Assembly: GCA_937864895.1 (NCBI GenBank) | Contig: CALMDF010000417.1 | Coordinates: 1 to 6,112 of the forward strand | Direction: 5' to 3' | Length of the DNA: 6,112 nucleotides | From: an uncultured Holophagales bacterium | GTDB lineage: Bacteria > Acidobacteriota > Thermoanaerobaculia > UBA5066 | Shown: positions 1 to 5,328 of the stretch, piece after piece | How the letters are laid out: each line of letters starts with the position of its first letter | How positions within the stretch are numbered: position 1 is the first letter of the stretch | Notes under the pieces: model-generated | Databases searched by the model: none | The model's input: only the letters and a program-made list of their open reading frames with translations | Told to the model about the DNA's origin: nothing | Program-made: the position numbers and the translations under genes

Positions 1-333
1 GTCGTCGGATCGGTCGCGCCGGCGGGCGGGCCCGTCGGCGGCGGTGACACCGTCACCATCACCGGCTCGGGCTTCCTTGGAACCACCAGCGTCACGTTCG
101 GCGGTGTCGCGGCGACGATCGTCTCGATCACGGACACGCAGATCGTCGTCACGACACCCCCCCATGCCCCCGGCGCGGTGGACGTCGTCGTGACCACGCC
201 CCGCGGCTCGACGACGGCCGTCGCGGCGTACGCCTACGTCGACGGCATGGCGGCGGTCCCGGCTCTCTCTCCCTGGATGCTCCTCGCCCTCGCCGCAGCC
301 GTTGCTGGCGCGGGGGCCCTCCGGCTGAGGTAG
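1..333 (+). CDS. C-terminal part of a secreted IPT/TIG-domain protein with an IPTL-CTERM-like sorting tail
   Basis: The reading frame is open from the first base, so the N-terminus lies outside the window; 110 residues remain before TAG at 331-333. Residues 5-80 form an IPT/TIG immunoglobulin-like beta-sandwich, with the typical G-G-x-x-V-T-I-T-G-S-G-F strand-turn (residues 14-25), V-T-F-G-G (31-35) and an alternating T/V strand near 58-66. Residues 86-110 read V-P-A-L-S-P-W, then a hydrophobic stretch of about 16 residues, then R-L-R. This is the layout of the IPTL-CTERM class of C-terminal sorting signals (motif, membrane helix, basic end), in which an exosortase normally acts on the motif region. 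The motif here is a variant (VPALSPW rather than IPTLSEW). The likely product is a surface or secreted adhesin-like protein. The family call is firm, but the role and full length cannot be seen. Confidence 0.85.
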   Translation, partial: VVGSVAPAGGPVGGGDTVTITGSGFLGTTSVTFGGVAATIVSITDTQIVVTTPPHAPGAVDVVVTTPRGSTTAVAAYAYVDGMAAVPALSPWMLLALAAAVAGAGALRLR

Positions 334-352
334 CGCGGAGGACGTCGGAAGC

Positions 353-387
353 CCGGCGGCCGCGACCGTGAAGGTCGCGGCCGCCGG
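353..387. terminator. Perfect 15-bp inverted repeat, probable terminator hairpin
   Basis: The left arm (353-367) and right arm (373-387) are exact reverse complements over 15 bases and flank a 5-base loop, GTGAA. The hairpin starts 19 bases after the stop of the upstream IPT/TIG gene, as expected for a transcript end. No T-run follows the right arm on the plus strand, so it is not a textbook intrinsic terminator. It could be a GC-rich, U-tract-less terminator, an mRNA 3' stabiliser, or a protein-binding palindrome. The loop contains a GTG in frame with the next gene, but starting translation inside this hairpin is unlikely. Confidence 0.6.
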
Positions 388-448
388 CGCTCCCCGCCTC
401 CGGGGGCGTCCACCACGACGTGGAGCCCGGTCTGGCACACTGCGCACG

Positions 449-2122
449 GTGCGGCGTCCGATTCTCGCGGCCTTCTCGTGCCTGGCCCTTGTCGCAGGGC
501 TCGTGGCGGCCTTCCTGGCGGGCCGCCGGAGCGATCCGGAGAGCCGGCCCGCCTTCCGGTCGCTCACCTTTCGCAGGGGATTCGTCCTCTCCGCGCGTTT
601 CCTTCCGGGCGGCACGTCCGTGGCGTACGGGGCCGCGTGGGAGGGCGCGCCGGTGCGCGCGTTCCTCGTGAACGCGGAAGGATCCGGGGAGAGGCCGCTG
701 GACCTGCCTCCCGCCGACGTCCTCGCCGTCTCGGTGCAGGGCGACCTCCTCCTCGGCCTCGGCCGCTCCTTCCGCCACGACTGGATGACGGGGGCAGCGC
801 TCGCCCGGAAAGACCTCGGCTCGACGAAGCCCGTGGAGCTGTCGCTGCGGGTCCGCGCGGCCGACTGGAGCCGGGACGGCGGGACGCTCGCCGTCGTGCG
901 GGTCGAAGAGCGGGCGCACGTCCTCGAGCGGCCTCCCGGGCGCGTCGTGCACCGCACGCCGGGGTGGGTCGGGCAGGTGCGCTTCCTGGACGACGACCGC
1001 GTCGCGTTTCTCGACCACCCCGTCTGGGCCGACCGGCGCGGCCGGCTCGTCCTGGCGGAAGGGGGAAAGGTGAGACCGCTCGTCGAGGAGGAGTTCGAGA
1101 CGCTCAGCGGCCTCGCGCCGTCGGCCGACGGGCGCGAGGTCCTCTTCTCCGCCGACCGCGCCGGGAGCCAGACGGAGGTCCTCGCCGTCGACGTGCGGAG
1201 CGGCAGCGTGAGACCCGTGCTCGCGGCGCCGGGAGCGCTGCGCATCCACGACGTCGCTCCGGACGGGAGGCTCCTCCTCGCCCGCGAGGAAGAGCGGAGG
1301 ACGATCGGCTTCCGGCGCGGGGCGCGCGCCGGCTCCGACCTGGCCTGGACGACGGACGCCCAGGTGGCGGCACTCTCGGCCGACGGGAGCCGCGCCCTCG
1401 TCACCGTTTTCGACGACCGCGGAGCCGGCACCGGGACGAGCTGGATTCGAGGGACCGACGGAGAAGCTCCCGTGCTCCTCGGTCCGGGGGAGGCCGCGGA
1501 CCTTTCGCCGGACGGCCGCTGGGCCGTCGTCATCCGCCACGGCGGCTCGGACACGCTCGCCCTCCTCCCCGTTGGGGGGGGCGAGGCGCGGACCCTGGTC
1601 CTGCCACGCGTCGAGCGCTATCACTGGGCGCGTTTCACGCCCGACGGCCGTGCCCTCGTCGTCAGCGCGAACGAGCCGGGGAGGAGGATCCGCCTCTTCA
1701 GGCTCGACCTCGGGAGCGGCGAGTCGCGAGCCGTGACGCCGGAAGGCGTCGGTTACCTGCTTGCGGTCACCTCGACGGGCGACGCGGTGACGAGCGAGGA
1801 CATGGACGGAAGAATCCGCCTCTTCCCGCTCGCCGGCGGCGCGCCGCGGGACGTGAGGGGGCTCCTTCCCGGGGAGATCGTCCTCCTCTGGCTGCCCGGC
1901 GACGGCGCGTTCCTCGCGGCGCGCCCGAACGAGGCGCCGCTGCGCGTCCATCGCGTCGACGCGTCGACCGGCGAACGCCGGCTCGAGACCGAGGTCGGGC
2001 CGGCGGACCGAAGCGGCCTCCGCTCGGTCGGGCCGGTGGCGTTCGCGAGCGACGGCTCGGCGGTGGGGTTCAACGTCTCGCGGCTCTTCTCCGAGCTCTA
2101 CGTCGCGACGGGCGTGCGCTGA
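449..2122 (+). CDS. Membrane-anchored PD40/TolB-like beta-propeller protein resembling a Ser/Thr-kinase extracytoplasmic domain, but without the kinase
   Basis: With GTG at 449 the product has 557 residues. Residues 4-24 are a single hydrophobic segment followed by R-R, either a signal anchor or an uncleaved signal peptide, so the rest should lie outside the cytoplasm. The remainder is a beta-propeller with recurring PD40-type turns: A-D-W-S-R-D-G-G (138-145), A-P-S-A-D-G-R (223-229), V-A-P-D-G-R (269-274), A-L-S-A-D-G-S (308-314), D-L-S-P-D-G-R (351-357), R-F-T-P-D-G-R (395-401) and A-F-A-S-D-G-S (531-537). The opening block (residues 37-95, with R-S-L-T-F-R-R-G and Y-G-A-A-W-E-G) closely resembles, from memory, the C-terminal half of acidobacterial PknB-like kinases and of winged-helix/PD40 fusions. 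No kinase domain is present: an upstream extension reaches only GTG 368, inside the hairpin loop. No clear Shine-Dalgarno sequence is seen. The gene ends 19 bases from the convergent regulator. Function is unproven; it may be a sensor or scaffold, or a kinase remnant that kept an anchor. Confidence 0.85.
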   Translation: MRRPILAAFSCLALVAGLVAAFLAGRRSDPESRPAFRSLTFRRGFVLSARFLPGGTSVAYGAAWEGAPVRAFLVNAEGSGERPLDLPPADVLAVSVQGDLLLGLGRSFRHDWMTGAALARKDLGSTKPVELSLRVRAADWSRDGGTLAVVRVEERAHVLERPPGRVVHRTPGWVGQVRFLDDDRVAFLDHPVWADRRGRLVLAEGGKVRPLVEEEFETLSGLAPSADGREVLFSADRAGSQTEVLAVDVRSGSVRPVLAAPGALRIHDVAPDGRLLLAREEERRTIGFRRGARAGSDLAWTTDAQVAALSADGSRALVTVFDDRGAGTGTSWIRGTDGEAPVLLGPGEAADLSPDGRWAVVIRHGGSDTLALLPVGGGEARTLVLPRVERYHWARFTPDGRALVVSANEPGRRIRLFRLDLGSGESRAVTPEGVGYLLAVTSTGDAVTSEDMDGRIRLFPLAGGAPRDVRGLLPGEIVLLWLPGDGAFLAARPNEAPLRVHRVDASTGERRLETEVGPADRSGLRSVGPVAFASDGSAVGFNVSRLFSELYVATGVR

Positions 2123-2141
2123 CGGCCGTCGTCCGCCGCGG

Positions 2142-3767
2142 CTACCAGCCCGTCGAGTCGCGCAGCGCTTTCTCCAGCGCCGCCACAGCGGGGGCGCGGG
2201 GAGCGCCGCTGCGCGCCCGGGAGAGGAGTCCCCGGGCCTCGAGGGGATTCCCCTGCACGAGCGCGGCGCGGCCCGCCTCGCACAGGGCGGTGACGGAAGT
2301 CGGATCGAGCTCGACGGCCCGGGCAAGCGCGGTCCGGGCCTCGGCCGCGCGCCCCGTGGCGAGGAGATAGGTCCCCATCCACTCCCAGGCCGGGGCGTAG
2401 GAGGGCTCGAGGGCGAGCGCGCGGGAGAGATCGGCCTCGACCTCGACCCCGGGGGCGCCGCGGACCATCCGGATCCGGCCGATCGACGCATGGGCGGGGC
2501 CCAGGCGGTCGTCGATGGCGAGGGCCCGACGGGCAGACTCCTCCGCCTCCTCGGCCGCACCGGGGGAACGGGCGACGAGGGCGTCCGCGAGGCCGACGTA
2601 GGCGGGCGCCAGGTCGGGGTCGGCCTCGATCGCGCGACGGTAGAGCCCTATCGCCTCGTCGAGAGCCTCGCCGGCCGCCACGGCCTCGACGGCGGTCTTC
2701 CTCGCCCGGAGGAGGAGGTCGCTGGCGGCGAGGCGGGCGGCGTCCCGGCGGGTGGAGGGAGGGGCGAGCGGGACGAGGAGGGCCGCAGAGACCCTTTCGG
2801 CCACGCGGTCCTGGAGGTCGAAGAGCGTGGCGGGGCCGGTCTCGAAGGTCTCGACGTGGAGCGGCTTGCCGTCGTGCCGGCGGAGGAGACGGAGCGAGAC
2901 GCGGGTCCGGCCGCCCTTCTGCGAGACCTCGGAATCGAGCACGGCGTCGACGTCGAGCCGCTCGGCGACTTCCATGGGGTCGGTCTTCCCGGCGCGGAAG
3001 GGAAGGATGGCGGTCGTCGGCCGGACGACGAGCGACTCGCCACGGGAAAGCCGCCCGATGACGGCGTCGGCGAGGGCGACGCCGAGGGTCTCGCCGTTCG
3101 CGGCCCCGGCCGAGAACCGGAACGGGAGGACGGCGAGGCTCCGCGGGGACTCGGGGGGGCGCGACCGGAGGCCGGCGACGGCGAGGGCGCCCAGGATCGC
3201 GAGAGCCGCTCCGAGGACGGCCCGGCGCCGCCAGCGGGGTGCGGCGGGCGGCGTCACGATCGTCGGCGCCGTCGCGGGGGGGGGCGCGCTTGCCGGTGGG
3301 GAAGGAAGGGCGGGTGAGGGAAAGGCCGGACCCTCCGCGAGCTCCGGCTCGGCGACCGTGGCGGGGCCGCGGGCGCCGCCGACGGGAGCGGCCGCGGGCT
3401 CGAGGCTCTTCCGGACGGGGACGACGAAGCGATAGCCCTGCCGGGGAATCGTCTCGATGTACGAGGTCTCTCCACTCTCCTCGAGGAGCTTCCGGAGCGT
3501 CGAGACCGTCCGGTTCACGTTCCCTTCCTCGACGAACGTGCCTTCCCACACGCGGTCGAGGAGCTGCTCCTTCGTCACGACGCGTCCCGGCGTCTCCACG
3601 AGACAGGCGAGGAGGTCGAGGACCCGGGGCGTGATCCGGACCCTCTCCGCCCCGCGGAACAGCGTCCTGTCGGAGAGGCGAAGGACGAAAGGACCGAACT
3701 CGTAGAGAAGAGCGGCCGACTCCTCACCTCTTCGCGCGTCAGCGGTCTCCGCCATCCGTTCGCCCAT
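2142..3767 (-). CDS. Membrane-bound winged-helix transcriptional regulator with TolB-like domain and TPR repeats (CadC-like layout)
   Basis: The product has 541 residues from ATG 3767. Residues 22-117 form an OmpR/PhoB-type winged helix (Trans_reg_C). The recognition-helix region is G-N-V-N-R-T-V-S-T-L-R-K-L-L (82-95), and the wing is Y-I-E-T-I-P-R-Q-G-Y-R-F (103-114). A Pro/Ala-rich linker (about 122-177) leads to R-W-R-R-R and a transmembrane helix (about 183-200), consistent with a cytoplasmic DNA-binding end. Residues 210-331 look like the TolB-like/FlgO-like domain often found in such regulators: S-L-A-V-L-P-F, a central V-D-A-V-L-D-S-E-V and L-F-D-L-Q-D-R-V-A-E. About five TPR-like repeats fill 367-541 (for example A-I-E-A-D-P-D-L-A-P-A-Y). 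There is no receiver domain, so signalling is probably direct across the membrane. The start is uncertain: ATG 3755, ATG 3800 and GTG 3809 are also in frame and none has a clear ribosome binding site. It is divergent from the 3935 operon, which makes that operon a natural candidate target. Confidence 0.93.
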   Translation of the reverse strand: MGERMAETADARRGEESAALLYEFGPFVLRLSDRTLFRGAERVRITPRVLDLLACLVETPGRVVTKEQLLDRVWEGTFVEEGNVNRTVSTLRKLLEESGETSYIETIPRQGYRFVVPVRKSLEPAAAPVGGARGPATVAEPELAEGPAFPSPALPSPPASAPPPATAPTIVTPPAAPRWRRRAVLGAALAILGALAVAGLRSRPPESPRSLAVLPFRFSAGAANGETLGVALADAVIGRLSRGESLVVRPTTAILPFRAGKTDPMEVAERLDVDAVLDSEVSQKGGRTRVSLRLLRRHDGKPLHVETFETGPATLFDLQDRVAERVSAALLVPLAPPSTRRDAARLAASDLLLRARKTAVEAVAAGEALDEAIGLYRRAIEADPDLAPAYVGLADALVARSPGAAEEAEESARRALAIDDRLGPAHASIGRIRMVRGAPGVEVEADLSRALALEPSYAPAWEWMGTYLLATGRAAEARTALARAVELDPTSVTALCEAGRAALVQGNPLEARGLLSRARSGAPRAPAVAALEKALRDSTGW

Positions 3768-3779
3768 CGCCCGCAACGG

Positions 3780-3785
3780 ACTATA
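3780..3785 (-). promoter_or_regulatory. Candidate -10 box (TATAGT) for the minus-strand regulator
   Basis: On the minus strand these bases read TATAGT, one mismatch from TATAAT, and stand out in very GC-rich DNA. Transcription would begin about seven bases later, near 3773, giving an almost leaderless message for ATG 3767 and a short leader for ATG 3755. The region about 17 bases upstream (TGGGTC) matches TTGACA poorly. If this promoter is real, the longer starts at 3800 and 3809 cannot be used from it. Confidence 0.3.
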
Positions 3786-3823
3786 GCGAAGGGCCTCCAT
3801 ACGACCCACGCGCGGACGGATAG

Positions 3824-3837
3824 GTGACAGGTGTCAC
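3824..3837. promoter_or_regulatory. Palindrome GTGACA-N2-TGTCAC, candidate operator in the divergent intergenic region
   Basis: Two perfect 6-base arms, 3824-3829 and 3832-3837, are separated by GG. The site sits between the divergent regulator and the envelope operon, about 57 bases upstream of ATG 3767 and about 98 bases upstream of GTG 3935, so a bound protein could affect both. A dyad would suit a dimeric regulator, whereas OmpR-type winged helices more often bind direct repeats, so the binder may be another protein. The only in-frame GTG extending the 3935 gene upstream falls on the left arm, which argues against that longer start. Confidence 0.4.
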
Positions 3838-3934
3838 GGTTTTCGGGGCGGCGAGGCGCCATTCGGCGGCGTTTCGGCTCTCTTTCCGGGTTCCGACGGG
3901 ATTTCCCGGACGCGCGGGCCGATCTTCGGGCCTC

Positions 3935-4606
3935 GTGAAACGTGCACTTCCGGCCGCCCTGGCGATGCTGCTCCTCGTCCGCGGGCCCGGCGCGGCGACG
4001 GGTGACCGGCGTCTCGCCGTCTCCGTTGCCGGGAGCAGCCGGGTCGAGGTCTTCCGGGCCATCCCCCTCTACCGGGGGCTCTCCCACGTCGTCGAGCTGG
4101 AGGGACCCGGAGTGGACGCGGCGACACGGGTCGAGGCGGGCCCCGGGCTCGAGGTCCCTCCGATCGGGCTTCGGCGCTCGAACGGTTGGCTCCGCGCCAC
4201 CGTCCACGTCGACGGCGGCGCCTCGCTCGGCCCGACCGACCTTCGGCTCCGCTTCGCCAGCGAGAAGACCGGACCCGAGGTCTTCCCGGCGGTCGTCCTC
4301 AGGAACGGGAGGGTGATCTCGGTGCAACCCCGTCGGGTGCCGCTCGGGAAAAAGGTCGTTCTCACTTTCGCCGGCACGGAGATCGGCAACGCCGAGGTCC
4401 TCGCCCGGAACGCATTCACGGGAGCACTCGTCCTGCCGGGCGGTTCCGAGAACGAGTGCCGGGTGGAGCTCACGTTCACGCGGCCGGGGCTCTTCGAGGT
4501 CCCGCTCTACGACCGGGCCGGCATCCCGAAGCCGGCGCCTGCCGGGGACGCCGGCGGCGGATTCGAGGTCGCGCCGGCGGCGCGGGTCGAGGTCGTTTCC
4601 CCATGA
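3935..4606 (+). CDS. Secreted protein with two TIG-like domains, first of a tandem paralogous pair
   Basis: With GTG at 3935 the product has 223 residues beginning M-K-R-A-L-P, a hydrophobic core to about residue 15, and a small-residue region G-A-A-T-G near 19-23: a typical Sec signal peptide. The mature part looks like two beta-sandwich units of IPT/TIG type. The first (about 43-107) contains L-Y-R-G, E-G-P-G-V, G-P-G-L-E-V and a closing A-S-L-G-P-T-D-L-R-L. The second (about 127-192) contains P-R-R-V-P-L-G-K-K-V-V-L-T-F-A-G and G-N-A-E-V-L-A. One cysteine (C175) is conserved in the downstream paralogue. A longer frame reaches GTG 3824, but that start lies in a palindrome and buries the signal peptide. 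There is no obvious Shine-Dalgarno sequence. The stop overlaps the next start as ATGA. It is first in a three-gene operon; binding or periplasmic adaptor roles are plausible but unproven. Confidence 0.85.
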   Translation: MKRALPAALAMLLLVRGPGAATGDRRLAVSVAGSSRVEVFRAIPLYRGLSHVVELEGPGVDAATRVEAGPGLEVPPIGLRRSNGWLRATVHVDGGASLGPTDLRLRFASEKTGPEVFPAVVLRNGRVISVQPRRVPLGKKVVLTFAGTEIGNAEVLARNAFTGALVLPGGSENECRVELTFTRPGLFEVPLYDRAGIPKPAPAGDAGGGFEVAPAARVEVVSP

Positions 4607-5328
4607 CGGGGCGCCGTTTCGCCTCCCGCTTTCCCCGCGACACTCGCGGGCTCGCGGGCGCGCTCATCGCCGCGGCGGTCCTCGTCGCCGGCGCGCTGCC
4701 GATGGCCGGCGCGGCGGGCAGGGTCACCTACCGGGTCGGCGAAGCCCCGCCCGCCGAGGCGGGACGGCTGCTTCCTCTCTACCGCGGTACCCGGACGCGC
4801 GTGACCGTCGAACGGCCGTCGGTCGAGCGCTGCGACCGCGTGGAGCCCGGTGCCGGGGTGAGCGTGCCCGGCGGGCGCCTCGAGCGCGCCCCTGGCCGCC
4901 TCGCCTTCGAGGCCGTCGTCGACGCCGGCGCGCCTCTGGGTTCCCGCGACCTGAAGCTGCGCTACGCGATCGAGCTCGCGGGCCCGGAGGTCGTCCCCGC
5001 CCGTGTCCTTCGGGGCGGGCTCGTCGAAGGGGTCGAGCCCCGGCGGGTCGTCTCCGGTCGTCCCGTCGTCCTGACGTTCTCCGGCCGCGACCTGGGCAAC
5101 GCCGGCGTCCTCGCTTCCGGCGCCTACGAGGACGCCCGCGTCCTGCCCGGGGGGACGGAGACCCGCTGCCTCGTCCAGGTCACATTCCCGAAGGAAGGAG
5201 TCTTCCGCGTGGCGCTCTACGACAGGGACGGCCCCCCGTTGCCCGCAGCACCCGGCCAGGCCCTCGGCGGCCACCCGACGCGCTCCGGCGGCCTCGTCGA
5301 GGTCGTCCGGGAAGGGGGAAGGCCTTGA
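4603..5328 (+). CDS. Secreted protein with two TIG-like domains, second of a tandem paralogous pair
   Basis: ATG 4603 overlaps the preceding stop (ATGA), so translation is probably coupled; a weak GAGG lies ten bases upstream (4589-4592). The product has 241 residues. After a basic start (R-R-F, R-F-P-R) comes a hydrophobic run of about residues 17-34 and small residues A-G-A-A-G (35-39), consistent with a Sec signal peptide. The mature protein repeats the layout of its neighbour: L-Y-R-G (59-62), E-P-G-A-G-V, then P-R-R-V-V-S-G-R-P-V-V-L-T-F-S-G (146-161) and L-Y-D-R (205-208). Residues 111-210 align without gaps to residues 97-196 of the neighbour, with 57 of 100 identical by hand count. 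C189 matches C175 of the neighbour; C77 is extra. The first 110 residues have diverged much more. Function is unknown; it is probably a periplasmic or surface partner of the downstream outer-membrane-like protein. Confidence 0.85.
   Translation: MTGRRFASRFPRDTRGLAGALIAAAVLVAGALPMAGAAGRVTYRVGEAPPAEAGRLLPLYRGTRTRVTVERPSVERCDRVEPGAGVSVPGGRLERAPGRLAFEAVVDAGAPLGSRDLKLRYAIELAGPEVVPARVLRGGLVEGVEPRRVVSGRPVVLTFSGRDLGNAGVLASGAYEDARVLPGGTETRCLVQVTFPKEGVFRVALYDRDGPPLPAAPGQALGGHPTRSGGLVEVVREGGRP
5312..5322 (+). promoter_or_regulatory. Purine-rich ribosome binding site supporting the TTG start at 5325
   Basis: The bases AAGGGGGAAGG lie just before the TTG at 5325, within the end of the upstream coding region. 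This is the best Shine-Dalgarno-like stretch among the plus-strand starts here. Together with the signal peptide encoded immediately downstream, and the absence of an in-frame ATG or GTG before about codon 83, it decides the start. Confidence 0.5.

Noticed and set aside
43..57. Palindrome GGTGAC-N3-GTCACC similar in look to the 3824 dyad
   Set aside because: It lies within codons for the conserved G-D-T-V-T-I strand of the IPT domain, has a different spacer, and is explained by coding sequence.
431..448. Sigma-54-like promoter at TGGCAC before the propeller gene
   Set aside because: The GC element expected after ten bases is absent; the position holds AC.
478..2370. A long plus-strand frame (630 codons) offset from the propeller gene
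   Set aside because: Its composition is Arg/Gly/Ala-dominated with no motifs, whereas the overlapping frame has a membrane helix and repeated PD40 turns.
149..2560. An 803-codon minus-strand open frame across the IPT gene end, the propeller gene and the regulator's 3' end
   Set aside because: It is rich in Arg, Pro, Ala and Gly with no recognisable domain, crosses three well-supported genes and the hairpin, and is what GC-rich codons give on the opposite strand.
2098..3549. A 483-codon minus-strand frame overlapping the regulator
   Set aside because: It is a shadow frame with low-complexity Arg/Pro sequence; the regulator frame carries clear winged-helix and TPR motifs.
3824..3858. ECF41-type promoter based on the TGTCAC element
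   Set aside because: The known -35/-10 pair for that sigma group needs CGTC about 16 bases downstream; neither strand has it at the right spacing.
3916..3932. Small hairpin around GGCC...GGCC just before GTG 3935
   Set aside because: It needs a bulge and has only four to six pairs, and short GGCC matches are common in this composition.
4603..4720. Twin-arginine signal in the second paralogue (R-R-F near residue 4)
   Set aside because: The spacing does not match the S/T-R-R-x-F-L-K motif; an ordinary Sec signal explains the N-terminus.
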